Source of the DNA: Kitasatospora albolonga
GTDB taxonomy: Bacteria; Actinomycetota; Actinomycetes; Streptomycetales; Streptomycetaceae
Assembly: GCA_002082585.1 (NCBI GenBank)
Contig: CP020563.1
Span: 7,186,001 to 7,250,000, forward strand
Reading direction: 5' to 3'
Length of the DNA: 64,000 bases
Notes under the pieces: model-generated
Seen by the model: only the letters and a program-made list of their open reading frames with translations
The model's database searches: none
What the model was told of the DNA's origin: nothing
Shown: piece after piece, positions 1 to 6,727 of the stretch
Position numbering within the stretch: position 1 is the first letter of the stretch
How the letters are laid out: every line of letters starts with the position of its first letter
Translations under genes and position numbers: made by a program

Positions 1-1
1 C

Positions 2-265
2 GGTTTCCTGGACGTCCTCTCCGCCCGGTTGCGGCCGCAGGGCGTGCGCGTCATCGGCCTCTACCCGCCGGACTTCGACAACCACGACCCGCTCTCCGCC
101 GACTGGGAGAGCGCCGAGCGCACCGCCTCCTCGCAGCTGACCGCCCAGTCGCTCAGCGAGTGCGTGCTGTTCGCGGTGGGCCAGCCGAGGGACTGCTTCA
201 TCCGCTCGTTCCACTTCGAGCAGGTGCGGGAGCCCGGGCCCGCCCCGGAAGAGGGCACCGGATGA
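2..265 (+). CDS. Short-chain dehydrogenase/reductase, C-terminal end (5' truncated by window edge)
   Basis: Only the last 87 codons are present; the frame is open to the left edge. The segment LRPQGVRVIGLYPPDF is the strand that follows the active-site helix in SDR enzymes (normally L...GVRV..I.PG), and the tail has the usual SDR C-terminal helix. The catalytic Tyr-x3-Lys and the Rossmann glycine motif would lie outside the window, so cofactor and substrate cannot be inferred. The stop overlaps the next start as ATGA, so the two are translationally coupled and likely belong to one operon. Confidence 0.7.
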   Translation, partial: GFLDVLSARLRPQGVRVIGLYPPDFDNHDPLSADWESAERTASSQLTAQSLSECVLFAVGQPRDCFIRSFHFEQVREPGPAPEEGTG

Positions 266-1164
266 CCGTCACGGACCCGGCGGACGGCCGGGACTGGTCC
301 GGCAAGGCGGCGCAGGCCGAGGCGGTGGCCGCCGCCGACCCGTCCCTCGCGCTCGGCGTGCGCGTGTACGACGACCCGGAGGAACTGGCCGTACGGCTGG
401 GGGAGTCGAGGCTCACCACGGTGCTGCGCCCGGAGTTCACCGAGGACATGGGCTCGGCGGTCTTCCATCGGCCGGACACCGTGCTCGCCCCGGCCGTCAC
501 CGAGGAGCTGTGGGCGGCCGGCCGGGTGGTGGCCCACACCTTCCGCCCCGGAGTGCCGCACTTCGCCAACGGGACCGTACGGGACGGGCTGTTCGTCCTC
601 ACCGACTGCTGGCGCTGCTTCACCCTGCCCGAGCGCGAGCACTGGGCGCTGACCAGCGTCATCAACCCGGCGCCCGACTCGGCGACCACCGGTCTGCTCG
701 CCCGGCGGCTGCGCCAACTGCCGGGGGCGATCGGCCTCCCCGACGGCCCGCTCCACCTGGAGGTCGTGGTGGACGCCGACGAGGTCGCGGTCGTCAAGTT
801 CCTTCCCCGGGTGGCCGCTTACCCCTTGCCCGAACTGTGCGCCCTGCTCGGTGTCGAGGGCCAGGCGTCGGACCGCCCCTACGACTCCTACCGGGACATC
901 GGCTTCGCCGGGGACTACTCCTTCCGCGTCCCGCACCCCGGGCGGCTGACCGGGATCGAGGACCTGCCCGGGCTGCGGGAACGGCCGTCCTTCGCGGCGG
1001 ACGAGCTGATCCCGGAGCCGGGCGAGTGGCTGGAGCCGGGCGCCAACGAGAGCGCCCAGATGACCTTCCTGCTGCGCCACTCCGACGAGTTCACCATCCA
1101 CGCGGATGTCGAGCACTACCAGCACCGGCACCGCCAGGGAGTCTTCCGGCTCGCCACCTCCTGA
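262..1164 (+). CDS. Hypothetical protein resembling a degenerate ATP-grasp C-terminal half
   Basis: This 300-residue protein has no signal peptide or membrane segment. From about residue 85 to 195 the pattern resembles the C-terminal lobe of ATP-grasp ligases: an HTFRPG..HFANGTVRDG stretch like the usual E-x-F-x-x-G-x-E..VDG.V.DG, then GPLHLEVVV and VVKFLPR followed by a helix ending in LLGV. In active enzymes the last motif is normally E-x-N-P-R; here the metal-binding Glu and Asn appear as Lys and Leu. The N-terminal pre-ATP-grasp domain also seems to be missing. I infer an inactive or repurposed ATP-grasp relative; the assignment rests on pattern only. The ATG overlaps the upstream SDR stop (ATGA), which fixes the start. 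Confidence 0.55.
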   Translation: MTVTDPADGRDWSGKAAQAEAVAAADPSLALGVRVYDDPEELAVRLGESRLTTVLRPEFTEDMGSAVFHRPDTVLAPAVTEELWAAGRVVAHTFRPGVPHFANGTVRDGLFVLTDCWRCFTLPEREHWALTSVINPAPDSATTGLLARRLRQLPGAIGLPDGPLHLEVVVDADEVAVVKFLPRVAAYPLPELCALLGVEGQASDRPYDSYRDIGFAGDYSFRVPHPGRLTGIEDLPGLRERPSFAADELIPEPGEWLEPGANESAQMTFLLRHSDEFTIHADVEHYQHRHRQGVFRLATS

Positions 1165-1268
1165 ACCGCGCTCCCCGAACCGCTTTTCCTGACCGGCACT
1201 TCCCGAACCGCGCTCCCTGAACGGCGCTTCCTGAACGGCGCCTTCTGACCGGCGCCTCCTGATCCGCT
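1158..1268 (+). repeat. Eight-unit array with 14-bp period starting at a stop codon
   Basis: From the TGA stop at 1162 onward the motif (T/C)GA(A/C)C(C/G)GC.... recurs at 1162, 1176, 1190, 1204, 1218, 1232, 1246 and 1260, exactly 14 bp apart each time. Six of the eight units keep TGA and two have CGA. Best-conserved units read TGAACGGCGCTTCC and TGACCGGCACTTCC. The array fills most of the gap before the DDAH-type gene. Similar 14-bp periodicity follows stop codons at about 34131 and 60770. Confidence 0.8.
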
Positions 1269-1374
1269 CCGCCGGGCCGGCCCATCCCGTCGGCCCGGCG
1301 GCCACCCGACGTGCGGAGCCCCGGCCACGAGCCCCGCTCCCAGCCCGCCCACCCCGCCCAGACAAGGAGCCGAC

Positions 1375-2232
1375 ATGCCTTCCGGCGAACCCCAGCAGAC
1401 GTCCTCCCCCGACCGGCCCGCTCGGACCGCCCGCCCCCGCGAGCTGCTGATGTGCCGCCCCGCCCACTACGACGTCACCTACTCGATCAACCCCTGGATG
1501 CACCCCGAGAAACCGGTCGACACGGCCCTCGCCCTCGCCCAGTGGGAACAGCTGCGCTCCCTGTACGAGGACGCGGGCCACACCGTGCACACCATCGAGC
1601 CCGAACAGGGCCTGCCGGACATGGTGTTCGCCGCCAACGGGGCCACCGTGGTGGACGGCAAGGTCCTGGCCGCCCGGTTCCGGCACGTCGAGCGCACCGC
1701 CGAAGGACCCGCCTACCTCCAGTGGTTCCTGAACAACGGCTGGGCCGACACCCTGTGGCCCGAGCACATCAACGAGGGCGAGGGCGACTACCTGCTGGCC
1801 GGCCGCCGTCTGCTGGCGGGCACCGGCTTCCGCACCGACGCGCGCTCGCACGCCGAGGCCCAGGAGTTCTTCGGCGTCCCGGTCACCGGCCTCACCCTGG
1901 TCGACCCCCGCTTCTACCACCTGGACACCGCGCTGTCGGTGCTCTCCGACGACGAGATCATGTACTACCCGGACGCGTTCAGCCCCGGCAGCCGGGCCGT
2001 GCTGCGCGAGCTCTACCCGGATGCGCTCCTCGCCTCCCACGCGGACGCCGACGTCTTCGGGCTCAACGCGTTCAGCGACGGGCTCCACGTCTTCCTGCCG
2101 CAGGCCGCGACCGGACTCGCGGCCCAGCTCGCCGAGCGCGGCTTCGAACCGGTCGGCACCGACCTGTCCGAACTCCTCAAGGCGGGCGGCAGCACCAAGT
2201 GCTGCACGCTGGAGCTGCGCCGCCCCGCCTGA
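1375..2232 (+). CDS. Dimethylarginine dimethylaminohydrolase-type (amidinotransferase superfamily) enzyme
   Basis: This 285-residue cytosolic protein matches the pentein-fold guanidine-modifying family: MCRPAHYDVTYSINPWM near residue 26, an acidic PDMVFAANGA motif near 82 (substrate guanidine binding), and a C-terminal GGSTKCC with the catalytic cysteine at about 276/277. Members hydrolyse methylated arginines or arginine-like guanidines to citrulline or ornithine products, or transfer amidino groups. Neighbours are a co-directional ATP-grasp-like gene and a PLP decarboxylase, not the rocD-type aminotransferase often seen beside this family, so the substrate may not be free dimethylarginine. 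Start chosen at the ATG preceded by AAGGAG. The family assignment is firm; the substrate is unknown. Confidence 0.85.
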   Translation: MPSGEPQQTSSPDRPARTARPRELLMCRPAHYDVTYSINPWMHPEKPVDTALALAQWEQLRSLYEDAGHTVHTIEPEQGLPDMVFAANGATVVDGKVLAARFRHVERTAEGPAYLQWFLNNGWADTLWPEHINEGEGDYLLAGRRLLAGTGFRTDARSHAEAQEFFGVPVTGLTLVDPRFYHLDTALSVLSDDEIMYYPDAFSPGSRAVLRELYPDALLASHADADVFGLNAFSDGLHVFLPQAATGLAAQLAERGFEPVGTDLSELLKAGGSTKCCTLELRRPA

Positions 2233-2326
2233 CCGGACGAGCGCCCGCCGCGACCCCTCCGGTCCCTCTTCGCGGCGGCCGTGCCCGTGCCCGGCCGCCG
2301 CCCCCGCCAGAGAAGGAAGCAGAACC

Positions 2327-3814
2327 ATGAGCCCCACACCCACCGGAGAAGCCGCGCCGCCCACCGCCGAGGGGCTGCCGGCCGCCCTGCCCGACGACAG
2401 CGCCGCCGTCCTCGAACTGGCCGGAAAGGCCGCCGCGGAGTACGTCGCCGCGCTCACCGACGAGCCGGCGGCCCCCCGGCGGCAGCACGAGGACGACTGG
2501 CAGGACGCCCTGGCCCGGTTCACCGGCCCGCTGCCCGACCAGGGCATGGGCGCGGCGGCGGCCGTACGCGAACTGGCCGAGCACGCCCTGCCGCAGGCCG
2601 TCCGCTCCTCGGGCCCCCGCTACTTCCACTTCGTCACCGGCGGCACCACCCCCGCCGCACTCGGCGCGGACTGGCTGGCCGCCACCATCGACCAGAACGC
2701 CGCCGCCTGGGTCTGCTCCCCGCTCGCCACCCAGCTGGAGACGGTCGCGCTGGGCTGGCTGAAGGAGCTGTTCGGGCTCCCGGCACCGTGGGGCGCGGTC
2801 ACCACCACCGGCGGCACCATGGCCAACTTCACCGGTCTGGCCGCCGCCCGCCGCTGGTGGGCCCGGCGGCACGGTGTGGACGTGGACGTCCAGGGGCTGG
2901 CCGGGCTGCCCGTGATGCCGGTGTTCGGCAGCGGGTTCGCGCACGCGAGCATCGCCAAGTCGCTCGGGATGCTGGGGCTCGGCCGCTCCGCCCTGCGCCG
3001 GTTCCCCGCCGACGGCACCGGCCGCCTCGACCTGGACGCGCTGCGTACCGCGCTGAGGGAACTGGACGGCGCACCGGCCGTCCTGGTGGCCACGGCCGGT
3101 GAACCGGACGCGGGACGGTTCGACCCCGTGGCCGAACTCGCCGACCTGGCGGCAGAGTTCGACGTATGGCTCCATGTGGACGGGGCGTTCGGGCTGTTCG
3201 CGGCGCTGGACGGACGCACCGCCCATCTGGTCGAGGGCGTCGAGCGCGCCCACTCGGTCGCCGCCGACGGGCACAAGTGGCTCAACGTCCCCTTCGACAC
3301 CGGCTTCAGCTTCGTCCGCGACCCGGCGCTGCTCGGTTCGGTCTTCACCAACCAGGCGGCCTACCTGGTGGACGTGGACGACCCGCACATCAACTACGCC
3401 AACCTCGGCCCGGACAACTCCCGGCGGGCCCGCAGCCTCGCGGTCTGGGCCACCCTCGCCGCCTACGGGCGCGACGGCTACCGGCAGTTGGTGTCGCGGC
3501 ACCTCGCGGTGGCGACGGGCTTCGCCGAGCAGGTGCGGCAGGACCCGGATCTGGAACTGCTCGCCCCGGTGGTGCTGAACGCGGTCTGCTTCCGGGTCCG
3601 CCCGAGGGGTGTGCCGGAAGGCGAACTGGACGCCCTCAACCGGAGGCTGGCCGAACAGCTGCTGCTGGACGGCCGGGTCCACCTGGGCGCCACCACCTTC
3701 GACGGCCGCGCGGCCCTGCGTCCCGTCTTCGCCAACTGGCGTACGTCACCGCAGGACGCCGGGCTGATCCTGGAGGTGCTGCGGGAACTACTGGACCGGG
3801 AGACCGCCGCCTAG
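2327..3814 (+). CDS. PLP-dependent group II amino-acid decarboxylase family protein
   Basis: The 495-residue product has the fold-type I decarboxylase signature: a PRYFHFVTGG segment near residue 97, the TTTGGTMANF phosphate-binding region near 165, LHVDGAFG with Asp about 285 that contacts the pyridine nitrogen, and ADGHKWLN with the Schiff-base lysine at about 317. Family members decarboxylate glutamate, aspartate, aromatic amino acids or 2,4-diaminobutyrate; the alpha/beta specificity cannot be read off. The ATG follows AGAAGGAAG, and the long in-frame extension upstream lacks a ribosome site. It lies 94 bp after the DDAH-type gene on the same strand and probably shares its transcript, ending at the hairpin just downstream. 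Confidence 0.85.
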   Translation: MSPTPTGEAAPPTAEGLPAALPDDSAAVLELAGKAAAEYVAALTDEPAAPRRQHEDDWQDALARFTGPLPDQGMGAAAAVRELAEHALPQAVRSSGPRYFHFVTGGTTPAALGADWLAATIDQNAAAWVCSPLATQLETVALGWLKELFGLPAPWGAVTTTGGTMANFTGLAAARRWWARRHGVDVDVQGLAGLPVMPVFGSGFAHASIAKSLGMLGLGRSALRRFPADGTGRLDLDALRTALRELDGAPAVLVATAGEPDAGRFDPVAELADLAAEFDVWLHVDGAFGLFAALDGRTAHLVEGVERAHSVAADGHKWLNVPFDTGFSFVRDPALLGSVFTNQAAYLVDVDDPHINYANLGPDNSRRARSLAVWATLAAYGRDGYRQLVSRHLAVATGFAEQVRQDPDLELLAPVVLNAVCFRVRPRGVPEGELDALNRRLAEQLLLDGRVHLGATTFDGRAALRPVFANWRTSPQDAGLILEVLRELLDRETAA

Positions 3815-3829
3815 AGACGCACTGCCGAT

Positions 3830-3857
3830 GGTGCCGGGCCCGTATCCGCCCGGCACC
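3830..3857. terminator. Hairpin between convergent genes
   Basis: Perfect 10-bp stem GGTGCCGGGC / GCCCGGCACC with an 8-nt loop, placed between the stop of the PLP decarboxylase (+) and the stop of the response regulator (-). There is no U-tract, as is usual for high-GC terminators; it could serve both strands. Confidence 0.7.
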
Positions 3858-3873
3858 GCACCGCACGCCCCGT

Positions 3874-4674
3874 TCACGGGGAAGGGGGCGGAACCTGGCC
3901 CGCCGCGGAGAGCCCGACCGCGGCGGGCATCCGGGTACGGGAGGTCTTCGCGCGCGGCATCCGGGAGAGGGAGGCGCGCTCGGAGCGGGCGGGGACGGGC
4001 TCCGTCCCGCGCCGGTACCGTACGGCGAGGAGAGCGAGCTGCACCCGGTCGCGGGCCCCGAGTTTGGTCATGATCCTGCTCACGTAGGTCTTGGCGGTGA
4101 GCGGGCTCAGAGTGAGGCGTTCGGCGATCTCGTGGTTGGTGCGCCCCTCGCCGACCAGCGCCAGGACCTCGTGCTCACGCTCGCTGAGCCGCCCGGCGGC
4201 CTCCCCCTCGACGGGCGGCTGCGGTGGCCCCGCCTCCGACCGCAGGCGGGTGATGCGGCGGTACTCCTCCGTCAGCCTGCGGGTGTGCCTCGGCCCGAGC
4301 CAGGACCCGCCCGCCGCGACCGCCCGTACGGCACAGAGCAGATCGTGCGGGTCGGTGTCGGCGGAGAGGAAGCCGCGGGCTCCGGCGGCCAGCGCCCCGA
4401 AGAGGTGGGCGTCATGGTCGTTGAGGGTGATCAGTACGGGGCCGCAGCCGAGTTCGGAGACGATCCGGCTCACAACTGCCGTGTCCAGGACGTCGGTTCC
4501 GGGTTGCCGCGCGTCCATGACCACGACGTCGAGCCGTAGCCCGGGGGCCTTGGCGAGCAGGCTCTCGGCCGTGGCGAAGGTGTCGAGGACACACACGTCC
4601 GGTGCGGATTCCAGGATCATGCGCAGTCCGGAGCGGGCCGGTGCGTGCGCGTCGGCCACGGCGACGCGGATCAT
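3874..4674 (-). CDS. Atypical NarL/LuxR-type response regulator
   Basis: This 266-residue protein has an N-terminal receiver (about 1-125) and a C-terminal LuxR helix-turn-helix (about 162-225; RLSEREHEVLALVGEGRTN, TAKTYVSRIMTKLG). The receiver keeps the phospho-acceptor position Asp54 (VVMDARQPG) but only one of the two acidic Mg ligands (ADAH in place of DD), and the conserved lysine after strand 5 is lost (GFLSAD instead of G-x-L-x-K-D). It may therefore be controlled by ligand or protein contact rather than phosphorylation. Start at the ATG preceded by AGGAG at 9 nt; the longer in-frame ORF has no ribosome site. It faces away from the RR/kinase pair, so cross-regulation is plausible. Confidence 0.88.
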   Translation of the reverse strand: MIRVAVADAHAPARSGLRMILESAPDVCVLDTFATAESLLAKAPGLRLDVVVMDARQPGTDVLDTAVVSRIVSELGCGPVLITLNDHDAHLFGALAAGARGFLSADTDPHDLLCAVRAVAAGGSWLGPRHTRRLTEEYRRITRLRSEAGPPQPPVEGEAAGRLSEREHEVLALVGEGRTNHEIAERLTLSPLTAKTYVSRIMTKLGARDRVQLALLAVRYRRGTEPVPARSERASLSRMPRAKTSRTRMPAAVGLSAAGQVPPPSP

Positions 4675-4703
4675 CACGAAGTGCTCCTGTGGGGACGAGG
4701 CGA

Positions 4704-4736
4704 GCGGTGCTTGCGGGTTGACCGGGCGGTGCTTGC
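4704..4736 (-). promoter_or_regulatory. Two direct repeats 22 bp apart upstream of the response regulator
   Basis: GCAAGCACCGC (minus strand) occurs at 4736-4726 and 4714-4704, start points 22 bp apart, two helical turns, 30-62 bp upstream of the regulator start codon. Same-face direct repeats suit a dimeric activator or the regulator itself. No biochemical identity can be assigned. Confidence 0.4.
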
Positions 4737-4918
4737 TGTACGGCGAGCGATCGGACGGTGCGACACCGGGGTTACCGGCTTTCCGCCCTATCGCGAAGTC
4801 CCGAGGACAAGAGGCCGACATCTTCCGCCCACGCTTTGCGGCGCTGTCGCGGTGTCATACCGGTTTCCCCCATTAGTGCGTCTTATCCTCCGGCTGCGGT
4901 ACTGCTTCCTGCCATTTG

Positions 4919-4930
4919 AGGAGGTGATCC
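4919..4930 (+). promoter_or_regulatory. Extended anti-SD complement (AGGAGGTGATCC)
   Basis: Twelve consecutive bases are the complement of the conserved 16S rRNA 3' end GGATCACCTCCT. Ordinary Shine-Dalgarno sites match 4-6 bases. No ATG or GTG sits 5-10 nt beyond AGGAGG; the nearest in-frame candidate, GTG 4943, is 18 nt away from the core. It may be a standby ribosome site or a chance/rRNA-derived fragment. Confidence 0.5.
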
Positions 4931-4976
4931 TTTCGATTAATAGTGATACTTTTCTCGCCATGCGGCGTACGACCGA

Positions 4977-4995
4977 AGGAGGATTCGAGCCTCCT
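4977..4995. repeat. Hairpin resembling a tRNA T-arm
   Basis: Perfect 6-bp stem AGGAGG / CCTCCT around a 7-nt loop. Read on the minus strand it is GGAGG-CTCGAAT-CCTCC, differing by one base from a standard T-stem/loop (T54 replaced by C). Only this arm resembles a tRNA; no acceptor partner or anticodon arm is found beside it. Confidence 0.45.
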
Positions 4996-5029
4996 ACTTG
5001 AAGCCGCCGGTACGCTCGGGGGGCGCCTG

Positions 5030-5668
5030 ATGGTCCGTGTCCTTGTGATAGACGACGAGGCACTGGTGCGGGAGGCCCTGCGGCTGCTGGTGTCCTCCTT
5101 CCCGGGCTTCGAGGTCTCGGTCAGCCATCCCGTCGGGGCCGTGGACCAAGCCCGCAGGTCACAGGCCGACGTCGTCCTGCTGGACCTGCTGATGCCGGGC
5201 CACGACTGGCTGGAGCTGCTCGCGGGTCTGCGTGCGCTGGAGCCGGCCCCGGCGGTCGCCGTGCTCACCGCCTCCGAGATCCCGGGGGCGGTCGGGGCCG
5301 CCCTGCGCGCAGGCGCTTGCGGCTTTCTCCTCAAGGACATGCACCCGGAATTCCTGGAGCATTCCCTGCGTGCTCTCGCGGCCGGTGGTGTGATATGTGT
5401 TCCGCCCGCGAGTGCCGAGGCTGTCGCCGCGGAACTTATGCCCGTCGGCGTGATCGAGGAGCCCGCCCTTTCCCTCGATAATGTCACGGAGCGTGAGCGG
5501 GAGGTCCTCATGCTTCTCGCGCTGGGTCTCCAGAACGCCGAAATCGCCCGCCAGCTCAATATCGGCGTTACCACCGTGAAGACTCATGTGGGTGTACTCA
5601 AAAGCAAACTGGGAGTTCCCAACAGGGTGGTGCTCGCCTCCGTCGCACAAAAGGCGGGATTGGCATGA
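5030..5668 (+). CDS. NarL/LuxR-type response regulator of a two-component pair
   Basis: The 212-residue product has a complete receiver: Asp8/Asp9, phospho-acceptor Asp52 (VVLLDLLMPG) and Lys102 (GFLLKD), then a LuxR DNA-binding domain (about 150-208; NVTEREREVLMLLALG, VTTVKTHVGVLKSKLG). The start was placed at the ATG giving MVRVLVIDDE, where receivers normally begin; an upstream in-frame GTG at 4943 would add 29 unrelated residues but lies downstream of the strong anti-SD complement, so it cannot be excluded. The stop overlaps the histidine-kinase start (ATGA). The last third of the gene uses more A/T-ending codons than the neighbours. Confidence 0.9.
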   Translation: MVRVLVIDDEALVREALRLLVSSFPGFEVSVSHPVGAVDQARRSQADVVLLDLLMPGHDWLELLAGLRALEPAPAVAVLTASEIPGAVGAALRAGACGFLLKDMHPEFLEHSLRALAAGGVICVPPASAEAVAAELMPVGVIEEPALSLDNVTEREREVLMLLALGLQNAEIARQLNIGVTTVKTHVGVLKSKLGVPNRVVLASVAQKAGLA

Positions 5669-6720
5669 GCATTTCCAAAAAGCATTTCCTGGCCGAGGCC
5701 GCCGTCGTCTCCCTGGCCCTGGTGGAGATCGGCGCCACCCGTACGCTCGGCCCGGCCTGGGTGCTGCCCTGGGCGGTGGTCGCCGCGCTCGCCCTGCCGT
5801 TCCGCAACCGCTTCCCCCAGGCGGTCCTGGCGGCCTCGATGCCCGCCCTCGCCAGCAGCTACCTATGGTTACCGGCCATCTTCCCGCTGTATGCCCTCGC
5901 CCGCGGCGGAGCCTCGCGCGCCCGGGTGTGGATCTGGGCCGGTTCGGTCGGCCTGGTGATGGCCTTTCCCTGGCCGCACTCGCTGCCCACCGCATGGTCC
6001 TGGGAACAGGCCATCCTGCACGCGCTGGCCGCCGCTCTGCTGGTGATCGCCCCGGTCGGCCTCGGTTCGGTGACCGCTGCGCATCGCGAACTGACGGACA
6101 AGGCGTGCGAATTGGTACGCAGTCGTGAACGGGAACGTACGCTTTCGGCAATCGGAGCGGTGATAGCTGAGCGTGAGCGCATCGCTCGCGACATGCACGA
6201 CAGCCTGGCCTACCACCTGAGCCTGATCGTCCTCAAACTCCCGGCCGACGACCCCGTCCGGCAGCACGCCGTCGAGGCGCTGGGCGAGGTCCGCCGTACG
6301 GTCGGCGCCCTGGAGACACCGGGGCTCGCCGAACTCCCCGCCCTGGTGGAGGCCGTGGGCCCGCACGCGAGCCTGAGCTACCTCGGTACCACCTCCCGGG
6401 CCCGCTGCCCCCTGCCCGTCCAGCAGGCCGCCTACCGCGTCGCCCAGGAGGCGCTGGCCAACGCCTGCCGCCACGCGCCGCTGGCCGCTGTCCGCGTCGT
6501 CGTCGACCAGGGCCCGGACGTGCTCGCCCTCACCGTCCACAGCGCGGGCCCGCCGACCGACCCGCTCCCGGGCATCGCCCCCGGCGGCCACGGACTGGCC
6601 GGGCTCCGCCGCCGGGTCTCCGATCTGCACGGCACGCTCCACGCGGGCCCGGCCCCCGGCGGCGGCTTCCGGGTCCGGGCCGTGCTGCCCTACTCGTACG
6701 CGGAACCGTTCCTGGGCTGA
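5665..6720 (+). CDS. Sensor histidine kinase (HisKA_3 family) with a TTA codon
   Basis: The 351-residue membrane kinase has about four hydrophobic segments in residues 8-135, a HisKA_3 dimerisation motif ERERIARDMHDSLAYH with phospho-His about 178, an N-box (NACRHA) and a G-box (GGHGLAGLRRRV) with a short ATPase domain. It is translationally coupled to the preceding response regulator, which is its presumed partner. No extracellular sensor domain is visible, so it may sense the membrane or a small ligand within it. Leu69 is encoded by TTA at 5869-5871, the codon read by the bldA tRNA in Streptomyces, which would tie expression to development. Confidence 0.9.
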   Translation: MSISKKHFLAEAAVVSLALVEIGATRTLGPAWVLPWAVVAALALPFRNRFPQAVLAASMPALASSYLWLPAIFPLYALARGGASRARVWIWAGSVGLVMAFPWPHSLPTAWSWEQAILHALAAALLVIAPVGLGSVTAAHRELTDKACELVRSRERERTLSAIGAVIAERERIARDMHDSLAYHLSLIVLKLPADDPVRQHAVEALGEVRRTVGALETPGLAELPALVEAVGPHASLSYLGTTSRARCPLPVQQAAYRVAQEALANACRHAPLAAVRVVVDQGPDVLALTVHSAGPPTDPLPGIAPGGHGLAGLRRRVSDLHGTLHAGPAPGGGFRVRAVLPYSYAEPFLG

Positions 6721-6727
6721 ACCGCCC

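Larger units (their letters stand above)
4675..5029. other. Divergent intergenic region between two response-regulator genes
   Basis: No gene is supported here. The segment from about 4850 to 4985 is clearly richer in A/T than its surroundings and should hold the promoter of the plus-strand RR/kinase pair. It also contains the 22-bp-spaced direct repeats, a 12-nt match to the complement of the 16S rRNA 3' end, and a hairpin resembling a tRNA T-arm. A 13-codon ORF from ATG 4970 has no ribosome site and is not called. Confidence 0.6.

Noticed and set aside
61..2547. 828-codon minus-strand open frame opposite the first three genes
   Set aside because: It is antisense to genes with clear protein motifs, has low-complexity Gly/Arg/Val composition and no domain. 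High-GC DNA opens such frames by chance.
4977..4995. Complete tRNA gene
   Set aside because: Only a T-arm-like hairpin is present; no D-arm, anticodon arm or pairing acceptor.
4970..5011. 13-codon leader peptide between the divergent regulators
   Set aside because: No ribosome site precedes the ATG; the reading frame runs through the hairpin and its sequence looks like translated structured RNA.
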